From Evansella caseinilytica (GTDB lineage: Bacteria; Bacillota; Bacilli; Bacillales; Salisediminibacteriaceae), in contig NZ_FNPI01000011.1 in NCBI RefSeq assembly GCF_900107275.1, positions 1-64,000 on the forward strand: a stretch of 64,000 nucleotides of DNA, written 5' to 3'. Below, in pieces: positions 26,996 to 35,584 of this stretch (positions are counted from its first letter, which is position 1; every line of letters starts with the position of its first letter). A model generated the notes under the pieces. It was not told the origin of the DNA. It worked only from the letters and a program-made list of their open reading frames with translations, and did no database searches. Both the position numbers and the translations under genes were made by a program.

Positions 26996-27062
26996 TGTTA
27001 ACGAATAATAAAGTTGTTTAAAAAATAATAAAGTCATTTAAAAAATAATGAAGTTGTTTAGA
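26996..27062 (+). mobile_element. Tn7-like transposon end at attTn7
   Basis: TGTTAACG starts 25 bp after the glmS stop. It is followed by three tandem 21-bp units: AATAATAAAGTTGTTTAAA, AATAATAAAGTCATTTAAA and AATAATGAAGTTGTTTAGA. This matches the architecture of Tn7 ends (terminal TGT, about 8 bp, then 22-bp TnsB sites with core AATAAAGTC..TAAAC) and the insertion distance of Tn7. A tnsA relic lies downstream in the expected orientation. The opposite end was not found. Confidence 0.8.
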
Positions 27063-27073
27063 TATGGAACTTC

Positions 27074-27120
27074 AACACCCATTCGCTTATAATTGAAATA
27101 AGCGAATGGGTGTTTTGTTT
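27074..27120 (+). terminator. Strong terminator downstream of glmS
   Basis: AACACCCATTCGCTTAT pairs perfectly with ATAAGCGAATGGGTGTT, followed by TTGTTT. Since it lies inside the transposon end, it now ends glmS transcription. Confidence 0.88.
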
Positions 27121-27133
27121 GGAGGGATTTTCA

Positions 27134-27223
27134 ATGAAAATATCAATTGATTATTTACATTATAGTAACTTAGATAAAAAATTAAGCCATTTATTGTCTC
27201 CACAAAAAAATTCCTTTTCCTAG
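27134..27223 (+). pseudogene. 29-codon open frame, probably a truncated gene start
   Basis: GGAGGG precedes an ATG and 29 codons (MKISIDYLHYSNLDKKLS...). The frame ends in TAG exactly where repeat copy a begins, which suggests a gene start cut off by an insertion. It is too short to identify. Confidence 0.4.
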
Positions 27224-27310
27224 ATAAAAATAAGGGTTCTTAAATAAAAATTACGTTCCAAATTCGAAGGTTTTTCCGGTACTTTTCCGGCAGACCTTCG
27301 GTTTTTTATT
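27221..27310 (+). repeat. Direct repeat flanking the Bce module, copy a
   Basis: TAGATAAAAATAAGGGTT, then ATTACGTTCCAAA, then a hairpin CGAAGGT ... ACCTTCG followed by T-rich sequence. A near-identical copy lies at 33370-33460. Both are in the same orientation and flank the 28.5-33 kb two-component/ABC module. Confidence 0.8.
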
Positions 27311-27538
27311 GCCAATTTCTCAGGGTTTTCAATCGCAATCCAACTTCATTTTCAATCAAAAATCAATCTTGATCCAATCGTTTTTTCTGCATAGGTATCC
27401 TCCAAACCTTGATCTGTAAGGGTTTCAGTCCCTTCTGTTTTTATTCAGTTGGTTTCTACACGTAATAGAATCTGTGTTTTCTCTTGTCTAATCCAGGCAG
27501 AAAACCATGCTGCTTTCCGTCAATTCCTTTTCTATTCT

Positions 27539-27623
27539 GGAACGTAATTTTTTTCTCAAAATCAGTGAAAAATCGTTACACAATCGAGCAAAAATGGCCA
27601 AAAAGCTGGAACGTAATTTTTTT
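27539..27623 (-). repeat. Two copies of an inverted terminus (GGAACGTAATTTTTTT)
   Basis: GGAACGTAATTTTTTT occurs at 27539-27554 and 27608-27623. It is the reverse complement of the AAATTACGTTCC core of repeat copy a. The layout suggests remnants of insertion-sequence ends facing copy a; no transposase frame survives. Confidence 0.5.
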
Positions 27624-27669
27624 ATGAAGGAAATGGTGCGGAGAGGGGGAACTGGACCTGAGCCTTTAA

Positions 27670-27900
27670 ATTGTAGAATTAATAGCAGCATATTATGAAG
27701 GAGAAGAAATTAAGGACCTTTTGTCAGAATATGAAATAAAACAACCGCATCAAATCTAGTGAAAATATTTCATGCAGTGTTAAATGGTGAGTATTGTATA
27801 AAATGTGAATCGCCTATTGTTATGCATCTAGAATCTAGATCTTACTCTAATTATTTTAATAATCATCGGAAATATTGTTCTACTTGTTGACATCATGTAG
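27670..27900 (+). pseudogene. Relic of a zinc-ribbon protein
   Basis: Frame 1 reads VELIAAYYEGEEIKDLLSEYEIK before a stop. The next frame continues NLVKIFHAVLNGEYCIKCES, then a CSTC pair. The CxxC ... CxxC spacing suggests a zinc ribbon. Frameshifted and without a start; the parent family is unknown to me. Confidence 0.45.
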
Positions 27901-27964
27901 CTTTGAAATAAAGTTGCGAAGCTTTACCCCTTTGGATATGATTGTCTAAAGGTGTGTTTCTGTG

Positions 27965-28366
27965 GTGAAAAGAAAAAGAATATCTAAAGTCGAAAAATGG
28001 ATGAAAGAAGGTAGAGGAACTGGCAGCGGGGCAGAATATCAGCCATGGTTAAAAATTCAAGATGTTTCCTCACTAGGTCGGTCAACGATTTAAAGGGGAT
28101 AAAAACTGGCAGAGAACATGAGTGTTTATCTGATTTAGAACGAAACTACTTTTATTTGACCGAATTTTTCCGATGTTGTCTTAGATATTCGTGGCCAATT
28201 TCCTTTATTACCACAAGAAAAGACAATTGTCATTGCGGAAGAGCTTGGAGTTAAACACCCAATTGATCCAAAAACAGGCGATCCAATTGGTATGACAACG
28301 GACTTTTTATTAACAGTTGATAAGGGACAGGCCGTTCGGATGAGGAAAGCAAAGTACAATTTGTGA
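27965..28366 (+). pseudogene. tnsA: tnsA relic, Tn7-like transposition endonuclease
   Basis: Three frames joined by at least two frameshifts read like the TnsA N-terminal region. Frame one gives KVEKWMKEGRGTGSGAEYQP then WLKIQDVSSLGR, frame two KGIKTGREHECLSDLERNYF and frame three DVVLDIRGQFPLLPQEKT, then HPIDPKTGDPIGMTTDFLLT. The start GTG at 27965 is intact; the product would stop after about 45 codons. TnsA nicks the 5' ends during cut-and-paste transposition. No tnsB, tnsC or tnsD follow, so the element is dead. Confidence 0.82.
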
Positions 28367-28555
28367 TTACTCGGCTTGTGTCAAAATAATGAATCAAATT
28401 TAAAAGTAAACAACTATTTTGAGCCAGCCGCATTTTCCAGCAGAAGCAACTATTGATCATCAACTTACTTAGTAATAAGCTAGAACGTAGTCGCTTTTTT
28501 AAGAAAATGCGATGTTTACATAAAAATTTTGAGAATCAAGAGGCGGGGGTTTTTT

Positions 28556-29248
28556 ATGTATAGAATATTAATTGTGGAGGATGAAATAAGTATTACTCAT
28601 ACATTAAAAAATCGTCTTAAAAAATACGGATACGAGTGTCACACAATAGAAGATTTTAAAAGGGTTCTGGATGTTTTTCAAGAAACAGAACCGCATTTAG
28701 TGATTATGGATATCAATCTTCCTTACTTTGATGGCTATTACTGGTCAAGAAAAATAAGGCAGATATCCACATGTCCAATTATGATTTTGTCTGCTCGCAT
28801 GAGCGAACTAGATCAGATATATGGTATTGAAAATGGTGCAGATGATTTTATCACTAAGCCTTTTGTAATGGATGTCGTAGTAGCAAAAATCAATGGGCAA
28901 ATTCGACGTTCCTATGGAGAGTATGCAAAAACCGCAGAACGACGACTATTACATGTGGGGAATACTACCTTAAATTTGGACACAGTACGTTTATCTACGC
29001 CGAGACAGGAGGAAGTATTGACGGTAAAAGAGCTCCAGCTTTGCCATATGTTTTTTGAGGCGTTTCCAAATGTTGTCACAAGACAGCAGCTACTTTCTGT
29101 TATATGGGATGAAGAAGGATTTGTAGAAGAAAATACACTCACAGTGAACATCAAAAGATTGCGAAAAAAATTAGAAAATGTCCAATCCTCCTTAGAACTT
29201 AAGACGATTCGAGGAATAGGCTACCAATTAATGGAGAAAGACACATGA
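28556..29248 (+). CDS. OmpR-family response regulator, BceR-like
   Basis: 230 residues: a receiver domain (VEDE near the start; phospho-acceptor Asp52 in VIMDINLP; Lys of TKPFVMD) and a winged-helix output domain (LTVKELQLCHMFFEAFPNVVTRQQLL, NTLTVNIKRLRKKLE, IRGIGYQL). It begins a unit in BceRSAB order with a membrane-sensing kinase, so it should activate the transporter genes in response to a peptide antibiotic. The ATG at 28556 follows GAGGCGGGGG by 6 bp. It overlaps the kinase gene by 4 bp. Confidence 0.9.
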   Translation: MYRILIVEDEISITHTLKNRLKKYGYECHTIEDFKRVLDVFQETEPHLVIMDINLPYFDGYYWSRKIRQISTCPIMILSARMSELDQIYGIENGADDFITKPFVMDVVVAKINGQIRRSYGEYAKTAERRLLHVGNTTLNLDTVRLSTPRQEEVLTVKELQLCHMFFEAFPNVVTRQQLLSVIWDEEGFVEENTLTVNIKRLRKKLENVQSSLELKTIRGIGYQLMEKDT

Positions 29249-30240
29249 CGTTATTTATAAAGGATCATCTCAGCTTTATTCTTTTGTATCTGATAACGTT
29301 TATCTGCTTGCCTTTTATCATTGACCAATTAGATGGCTTTGAAAATCATTATGGCTATTTTAGTTTTTTAGCCATCACTTTATTAATTAGTTTGCTTGTT
29401 ATTCGCTATCTTCGTCGTAAAAAAATGTATACACATTTAAAGAAAGAAAATGTCGACCAAGCTAGTTTTCTTGTCTATCGTCCACATGCTCCAGTAGAAA
29501 AAGCATATGCCAATCAGTTACAGGCATTTTCTTCTTTGCTCTTAAAAGAACAGGATGCCTATCAAGATTTTTTACAGGAACAGCAGCTCCTTATTTCACA
29601 TGCGGTGCATCAGATGAAGACGCCTATTTCTGTCATGCAATTGCTTGTTCAATCGAATCAAATAAACGACGTCAAATCGTTGGGAGAATGGCAGAAAGTA
29701 AAAGCTGAATGCGATAAAATAAACTTTTCGTTAAATCAGCTATTGTCGTATAGCCGCTCTACCCAATTATTATCTGATTTGAAAATTGAACCGATGCCAT
29801 TAAAGAAAATCATACAAGAAGTTATTAATGATTTAAAAGATTATTTTATTGAGGAAGAACTATTTCCTAAGGTGACAATAGCGGAAGACGTTATACTTTA
29901 TTCAGACCGGAAGTGGATGAAAGTAGTTATCTACCAACTGCTTAGTAATGCGATTAAATATGGTGAGAAGCACTCTACTGTTCATATTAATTACAGGAAT
30001 GGTCAGTTATCGATTCGTAACAGAGGGGAAACCATTCCAAAAAGTGAGATTAACCGCTTATTCAATTTGTTCTATACAGGTTCAAAAGGACGGAAAAGAA
30101 GTGAAGCAACAGGAATAGGTTTATACTTAGTCAAAAGGATTTTGGTGACGCTAGATCATCCGTTTGAGTTAACGTCTCATGATCAAGAAACCACTTTTAC
30201 CATTGAACTTTCGAAAAGTATTCGTACGGCTGCCGATTGA
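29245..30240 (+). CDS. Intramembrane-sensing histidine kinase, BceS-like
   Basis: 331 residues. Two closely spaced N-terminal membrane helices (about residues 8-28 and 37-55) have almost no extracellular loop, the hallmark of Bce-type kinases that sense flux through their transporter. The phospho-acceptor is in SHAVHQMKTPISVMQLL. The ATPase domain has LLSNAIKYG (N box), SNRGE-like RNRGETIP and TGIGLYLVKRI (G box). Overlaps the regulator by ATGA. Confidence 0.9.
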   Translation: MTLFIKDHLSFILLYLITFICLPFIIDQLDGFENHYGYFSFLAITLLISLLVIRYLRRKKMYTHLKKENVDQASFLVYRPHAPVEKAYANQLQAFSSLLLKEQDAYQDFLQEQQLLISHAVHQMKTPISVMQLLVQSNQINDVKSLGEWQKVKAECDKINFSLNQLLSYSRSTQLLSDLKIEPMPLKKIIQEVINDLKDYFIEEELFPKVTIAEDVILYSDRKWMKVVIYQLLSNAIKYGEKHSTVHINYRNGQLSIRNRGETIPKSEINRLFNLFYTGSKGRKRSEATGIGLYLVKRILVTLDHPFELTSHDQETTFTIELSKSIRTAAD

Positions 30241-30358
30241 GGTAGCCGTTTTGAATGTGTCAATAGTGTCACTTTGCCGTCATGTTTTAAAATGTTAAGG
30301 AATGGGCGACTTCGGTATATTAAAGTTAACATTGAAAAGAAAAACAGGAGTGGTATAT

Positions 30359-31120
30359 ATGTCAGATATCATTTTAAATGTTCAACAACTCCATAAAGAT
30401 TATGTGGGAGAGGTGAACTATAAAGCGTTAAAAGGCATTGACTTTCAACTAAAACGTAATGAATTTGTCTCTGTCATGGGTCCATCTGGAAGTGGGAAGA
30501 CGACATTTTTAAATTGTATATCAACGATAGACCGTCCGACAAATGGTTCGATGACAATTAATCAAAAAGATCCATATGAACTGAATGATGAAGATCTTGC
30601 AAAGTTTCGACGAAGTGAATTGGGTTTTGTTTTTCAAGATTTTAACTTGGTTCACACATTAACCGTAGAAGAAAACATTTTATTACCATTGACACTCGAT
30701 GCAGTGAATGGAAAGGAAATGACATCCCGTTTAGCAGAAGTCGTTAGGTTTTTAGGGATTGAAGACATCATGAAGAAGAGAACCTTTGAGATTTCAGGGG
30801 GACAGAAGCAACGTGTGGCCATTGCACGAGCAGTTATTCATGAGCCTAGTCTATTATTAGCAGATGAGCCGACTGGGAATCTGGACTCTAAAGCAGCCAA
30901 TAGTGTGATGACGCTATTTCAATCCATTCACGAAACGTTTCAAACCTCTTTATTAATGGTCACACATGATCCGTATGTTGCCAGCTTTGCTGAGCGCGTG
31001 ATTTTTATGCAAGACGGGATGCTCTACAATGAAATACAGAAGGGTGACCACAAGCAGCAATTCTATCAAGAAATTGTAGATACACTGACATTTCTGGGCG
31101 GTGGCTATCATGAGCTTTAA
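30359..31120 (+). CDS. ABC transporter ATP-binding protein, BceA-like
   Basis: 253 residues with Walker A GPSGSGKTT, Q-loop FQDFNLVHTLT, signature SGGQKQRVAIARA, Walker B LLLADEPTGNLD and H-loop VTHDPYVA. The MacB-like subfamily and the tail FLGGGYHEL fit Bce-type exporters of peptide antibiotics. The ATG at 30359 follows AACAGGAG; the longer frame lacks a binding site. The 118-bp gap before it contains GTGTCAATAGTGTCAC, a possible regulator site. It overlaps the permease gene by 11 bp. Confidence 0.92.
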   Translation: MSDIILNVQQLHKDYVGEVNYKALKGIDFQLKRNEFVSVMGPSGSGKTTFLNCISTIDRPTNGSMTINQKDPYELNDEDLAKFRRSELGFVFQDFNLVHTLTVEENILLPLTLDAVNGKEMTSRLAEVVRFLGIEDIMKKRTFEISGGQKQRVAIARAVIHEPSLLLADEPTGNLDSKAANSVMTLFQSIHETFQTSLLMVTHDPYVASFAERVIFMQDGMLYNEIQKGDHKQQFYQEIVDTLTFLGGGYHEL

Positions 31121-32960
31121 TCATATAGTTATTCAAAATATAGTACGGGATAAATGGACCTATATTTCCTATTTTCTGAGCAGCGTCTTTTCTATTTTAG
31201 TTTTTTTCTTTTTTTTGATTATTGCATTTCATCCGATGATGGATGCAATTGATACGAATAGTACACTTGGAATCGTCATGATTCTTTGTAGTATGATTGT
31301 CTATATTTTTTCTTTTGTGTTTATTATTTATTCGATGCTTGCTTTTTTAAAGAAGAAAACCAAAAGCCTTGGCGTCTTTATCATTTCTGGAGCATCGACG
31401 AAGCAAGTGAGGAAAATGGTATTCCGAGAAAATATGCTGATTGCTTTTGCGGCAATTATAACAGCCATTGGTGTTGGTTTAATCGTTTCTCCACTGTTTT
31501 TAATGGTCGTTAAAAATGTCTTAGAGGCAGAAAGCTTTGGCATGTATGTACCCGTACAAGCTATTGCCATGACGTTCATTTTATTTAGTGTTTTATTTTT
31601 CATTGTATCTCAAATAACGACACGATTTATTAAGAAAGAAGAAGCTGTACAACTGTTAAAAGCAGATGTCACACAGGAAAAATTAATACGTCCAACGCCA
31701 TGGAGGCTTTTTTTATCCATCTTAGTGAGTGCAGTTTTATTACTACCTCTCAAAGAGAGCCCAGATGTTGTTGAAAGCTTAGGCATTGTTTATATTATGA
31801 TGTTGTTTATCAGTCTGTTAATGACGATTTATATTGTATTAACCCAAGGCATCTTGTTTACGATTCGGAGATTGCAAAAAAGCGCTTCGTATTACAGAAA
31901 AACGAATATGTTATTTGTATCGAATTTACAAGCCAAAGGCAATTCACATGCTCATGTCATTTATTTGCTCAGTATTTTACTGCTTGCCGTATTTGTGACG
32001 ACGAGTGTTTTGTACAGTTCGTATTATAATGTCGAAGAAAATACGGAAGCTGTTTATCCGTATAGCTTTCAATATATTTCACATCCAAATAACCCTATAG
32101 AAAAAGAACAGCAAGATATTGAATTTATGGAGACAACTCTTGAGCAAACAGAGGGAGATGTCGATGCGTATCAATCTGCGTTCAAAACAGACGAAGACCG
32201 CAGGATTGGCTTCCTATCGAATACTCTGTTCAATGCACTTGGTACACACGAAGCGATAGCACTTAGCGACAATCAATATTATGTTGTGGCAGGAAATGCG
32301 GGGGTGATGCCAAATACGGATGCCATTCAGGATTATGTGGATGACCCTCTTCAGTACGTAGGGTTAGAAGAACGGATGATTCTTGTATCAGGCTTTCGGG
32401 CAGTATATTATGTTATACCAGATGCGATTTATGACGCCCTCAATTATCCAGAATATCATGTGTTTGCCTATGAATTGGAGGAATGGACAGAGAAACGGGA
32501 TATAGCAGAAAAAATAGAATCACAACTCATGACAGAACCAGGTGAGCGATATGTCTCATCTAAAATTTCATTATATGCTGACGAGTTATTTGTAAAGAGG
32601 GTCATCTTCTTTATTGGTTTTATGCTGAGTCTGATTTTTTTAAGTGCAGCCATGAGTATTCTTTATTTTTACTTGCAGACCTCTTTAGCGGGAGAAAAAG
32701 AAAAGTACTTGGGCATGCGCAAAATCGGACTATCTATGAAAGAAATGCGTGTGATTGTGACAAGAGAATTATCCATACTGATTTTTGTCCCGTTTACCAT
32801 CGCTGCGATGTTATTATTTACCGTGTTATTCAGTATTCGTGATGCACTTTCACCCGCCTTTTTCCAGATGACTACGGTTGGTGTAGGCATTATTTTGCTG
32901 TTGTTTACTCTGAGCTTTTTTATTATACGCAAGGCATATTTTAAAAAATTGGTAGCGTAA
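31110..32960 (+). CDS. ABC transporter permease, BceB-like (FtsX fold)
   Basis: About 616 residues with ten predicted membrane helices. A large extracellular domain (about residues 305-510) lies between helices 7 and 8, the standard BceB design for binding peptide antibiotics or their lipid II-cycle targets. FtsX-like segments are at both ends (LAFLKKKTKSLGVFIISGAS; EKYLGMRKIGLSMKEM). It is last in the RR-HK-ATPase-permease unit. Which peptide is handled cannot be told. Confidence 0.9.
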   Translation: MSFNHIVIQNIVRDKWTYISYFLSSVFSILVFFFFLIIAFHPMMDAIDTNSTLGIVMILCSMIVYIFSFVFIIYSMLAFLKKKTKSLGVFIISGASTKQVRKMVFRENMLIAFAAIITAIGVGLIVSPLFLMVVKNVLEAESFGMYVPVQAIAMTFILFSVLFFIVSQITTRFIKKEEAVQLLKADVTQEKLIRPTPWRLFLSILVSAVLLLPLKESPDVVESLGIVYIMMLFISLLMTIYIVLTQGILFTIRRLQKSASYYRKTNMLFVSNLQAKGNSHAHVIYLLSILLLAVFVTTSVLYSSYYNVEENTEAVYPYSFQYISHPNNPIEKEQQDIEFMETTLEQTEGDVDAYQSAFKTDEDRRIGFLSNTLFNALGTHEAIALSDNQYYVVAGNAGVMPNTDAIQDYVDDPLQYVGLEERMILVSGFRAVYYVIPDAIYDALNYPEYHVFAYELEEWTEKRDIAEKIESQLMTEPGERYVSSKISLYADELFVKRVIFFIGFMLSLIFLSAAMSILYFYLQTSLAGEKEKYLGMRKIGLSMKEMRVIVTRELSILIFVPFTIAAMLLFTVLFSIRDALSPAFFQMTTVGVGIILLLFTLSFFIIRKAYFKKLVA

Positions 32961-33143
32961 GTGATAGAACACGTTAATCTGAATTTCAAAAATCTAAGCA
33001 AGAAAATGATACGATACATTACAATTTAAAGGATGAACTATTTCGGTATGAGATAAATGGAACGAAATGGCGACTTCAGGATGCCCTACCTAGAAAAAGA
33101 TCAAACTTTTTTATAAAAATTGTATAATACTTCACAACAAAAG

Positions 33144-33185
33144 AACCCGTTTTGATCAACCCTTTTTTAAAACGGGTTATTTTTA
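33144..33185 (+). terminator. Terminator of the first Bce-type module
   Basis: AACCCGTTTT pairs with AAAACGGGTT, followed by ATTTTT, about 180 bp after the permease stop. Confidence 0.75.
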
Positions 33186-33276
33186 ACTTACACAAAATGC
33201 ACGTAAGCAGTCGTTTTTGATCAACCCTTATTTTAAATCTACAAATTTTGTACACTCAGAATAAAGTTTGATAAAA

Positions 33277-33320
33277 AACAATCTCTTCGGTATCATAATC
33301 CGCAAGAGATTGTTTTTTAT
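33277..33320 (+). terminator. Second strong terminator, no gene assigned
   Basis: AACAATCTCTT pairs perfectly with AAGAGATTGTT, followed by TTTTATTTTT. No open gene lies directly upstream, so it may be left over from a lost gene. Confidence 0.75.
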
Positions 33321-33369
33321 TTTTCATATTGCTAAGGGGAGAGATGGCTCCATAAAAAGTTACCTTCCT

Positions 33370-33460
33370 TAGATAAAAATAAGGGTTGTTAAATAAGAAT
33401 TACGTTCCAAATCCGAAGGTTTTTCCGGTACATTCCCGGCAGGCCTTCGGTTTTCCTTAT
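33370..33460 (+). repeat. Direct repeat flanking the Bce module, copy b
   Basis: Same element as 27221-27310, with about nine differences. Copies a and b bracket roughly 6.1 kb containing the tnsA relic and the BceRSAB-type module. Confidence 0.8.
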
Positions 33461-33572
33461 TGAACTGACATGAATTTAAACTAACACTTCGAAGGATATC
33501 AAGCAGTTTTTATCGAATTCATTACAAAGAACCGTAAAGGTAGTTGTATAACGAACAGGAAGGAGATTCACG

Positions 33573-33650
33573 ATGCTAAGAATTATGAGAAGGTTAAAGG
33601 TTAGCTCTATGCAAAGTTTATACTATAAACAACGGCGGTTGTTTGTATAG
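33573..33650 (+). other. 25-codon open frame ending in a nested hairpin
   Basis: AGGAAGGAGATTCACG precedes ATG and a basic peptide (MLRIMRRLKVSS...). Its 3' half lies in a hairpin: AGCTCTAT pairs with ATAGAGCT (33603-33610 and 33647-33654), with an inner AAACAAC/GTTGTTT stem. It could be a small basic peptide or a leader that senses translation for the downstream CD3324-family gene. Neither is proven. Confidence 0.35.
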
Positions 33651-33753
33651 AGCTAGAAATTGGATTCCGCCTTGAAAATGAAAAGTGATTATTGTTTATA
33701 GTAATGACTTTGCTACCTTAAAAATTTCATCTATTTTAAGGAGCGAAGCTAAC

Positions 33754-34020
33754 ATGAAATATGTAAATGCAGAAAGCATCTTTCCAGCAGAGTTACTGAA
33801 GGAAATACAGAAGTATGTAAATGGAGAAATGGTTTATGTCCCAATTTCTAAGGGATCACGAAAGAAATGGGGCGAAAATTCTGGAATTAAAAATGATTTG
33901 AACTTTAGAAACCGTGAGATCCGTCAACAATTTTCCGATGGTATAACGATAGATCAACTTTCAGATCAATTCTTTCTTTCCCGCGATAGTGTTAAAAAAA
34001 TAGTTTACTCAAAAAAATAG
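33754..34020 (+). CDS. CD3324 family protein (small, helix-turn-helix-like C-terminus)
   Basis: 88 residues: KYVNAESIFPAELLKEIQKYV, then VYVPISKGSRKKWGE, and a C-terminal helix pair (RNREIRQQFSDG, ITIDQLSDQFFLSRDSVKKIVY) that looks like a DNA-binding helix-turn-helix. This matches the widespread uncharacterised CD3324 family. I chose ATG 33754, after TAAGGAG. Role unknown; monocistronic. Confidence 0.8.
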   Translation: MKYVNAESIFPAELLKEIQKYVNGEMVYVPISKGSRKKWGENSGIKNDLNFRNREIRQQFSDGITIDQLSDQFFLSRDSVKKIVYSKK

Positions 34021-34177
34021 CTTCTATCTGTCACATTGGATTAAATTCTGATGTGACTTTTTTGTATCAAATATAATTTATAATCGTTTATTATATATAT
34101 TCATGGAATTGCTTTGATTACAATTTTACATACAAGTACAAAAGGTGATGCTTAATACAAGTTCAGGAGGTTAACAA

Positions 34178-35197
34178 ATGCTTCATTTTTTTCAATTTGA
34201 TACTGATGAACATAGGCGGTCTTTGTTAAAAAGAGCGAGGAAAGTCGCTATATTATCATTACTACAATATGACTTAGAATGGGAGAGCATTCAATTTATT
34301 CAATTATCCGATACGATCACATATAAAATAGAGACAAGTTCAAAGGAAAGCTTTTTGCTTCGTATACATTCGGATAGATTGGGTAAAGAGGAAATCCGGT
34401 CAGAACTTACCTTGCTTCAGGCATTGAACAAATCGGATAATTTAACTGTCCCAGAAGGTCTGGTAAGTTGTGATGGTGCTTATGTATTAGAAATAGAAAC
34501 CGATGATGGGTATCAGCGACCATGTGTCACTATGATGCGGTGGGTAGAAGGAGAGCCTGCAAATGGAGAGCTTACGGATAGTTTTGTTTATAATATGGGT
34601 GTATTGATGGGGACTCTTCATGAAGCAGCAGCCAGTTTCGTCCCACCACCTGGCTTTGTTCGACCCATTTGGGGAACAGAAAGCTTTAAACTTGAAATGA
34701 CTAAGTTGGAACGACATTATGCATGTTTTTTATCGGGTAAGGCATGGAGAACGTATCAAGCTGCAGCTGAGAAAGTCTTATCTGCACTCGCTGTAATTCC
34801 TCAGACCGATGATAACTACGGACTCATTCATGCGGATCTTCATACCGGAAATATTGTTTTTAAAGATGGCCAGCCTTTTCCGATTGATTTCGGAAGGTGT
34901 GGTTACGGGTATTATCTCTACGATATCGCAGGTGCAATATTAGAACTTAATCCTAAGCATAGATGGATGTTTCTCCAAGGCTATGAGAGAGTTAGAAAGC
35001 TAGAAACAGATTATGTTCGAAACCTAGAATGCTTCTTCATCATGTTCATGATCGAGAATTACTGCCATCATGCATCCGATCCTAGAGAAACAGCCAGTTT
35101 AATGGATGAGCAAAAGTATGCACAAGCGTACATAAGAAACTTTTTAAATAATACTCCATTTTTGTTCGAAATGATCGAACCTGTGAAAATTGATTAA
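34178..35197 (+). CDS. Aminoglycoside phosphotransferase-family kinase
   Basis: 339 residues with a protein-kinase-like fold. The catalytic loop is HADLHTGNIVF (about residues 223-233) and the metal motif is IDFGRCG (DFG-like). The N-lobe has a beta-strand series with YKIETSSKESFLLRIH (Lys or Arg contact). Family members phosphorylate small molecules such as aminoglycosides, homoserine or choline. Substrate not predictable. TCAGGAGG precedes the ATG. Confidence 0.85.
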   Translation: MLHFFQFDTDEHRRSLLKRARKVAILSLLQYDLEWESIQFIQLSDTITYKIETSSKESFLLRIHSDRLGKEEIRSELTLLQALNKSDNLTVPEGLVSCDGAYVLEIETDDGYQRPCVTMMRWVEGEPANGELTDSFVYNMGVLMGTLHEAAASFVPPPGFVRPIWGTESFKLEMTKLERHYACFLSGKAWRTYQAAAEKVLSALAVIPQTDDNYGLIHADLHTGNIVFKDGQPFPIDFGRCGYGYYLYDIAGAILELNPKHRWMFLQGYERVRKLETDYVRNLECFFIMFMIENYCHHASDPRETASLMDEQKYAQAYIRNFLNNTPFLFEMIEPVKID

Positions 35198-35357
35198 GAA
35201 CAAGGAGGAGTGCTCATTTTCAATTTTTGGGGCATCTCTTAGGGAGATGATTATAGAATTTTATATATTTAATATTGTAACCGGGCATATTATTTTAGAT
35301 AGCCATTATCACATTATAGCGGCTGATTATCTGCAATAAAAAACAACTTCTTTCTTC

Positions 35358-35395
35358 AATAAAATGCCCCCAAAGCAACGAGGGCATTTTATTAA
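35358..35395. terminator. Bidirectional terminator
   Basis: AATAAAATGCCC pairs perfectly with GGGCATTTTATT around 12 nt. It lies between the convergent kinase gene and hydrolase relic. The rest of the gap (35198-35584) holds nothing I can assign. Confidence 0.8.
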
Positions 35396-35584
35396 AATTT
35401 CTATGCAAAGTTAACTTCCCCTTCCTTATTTATGAGGGAAGGCGAAAGGCTACAATACTCATCGCTCTGCTTTTGGAGCTCTGTGACCTTCTGTTCTGCG
35501 CTTGTGATGGCATCTGAACAACCGATCCGGCGAACCGGTGGAACTCCCGATTCGTGATGGAGATTAGATCCTTTGAAGCGATTG

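Noticed and set aside
33230-33300. Distal end of the Tn7-like element (CTACAAATTTTG followed by GAATAAAGTTTGAT)
   Set aside because: Only one weak TnsB-like site, in the wrong orientation for a distal end, and no exact copy of the 5-bp target AAATT after ACA.
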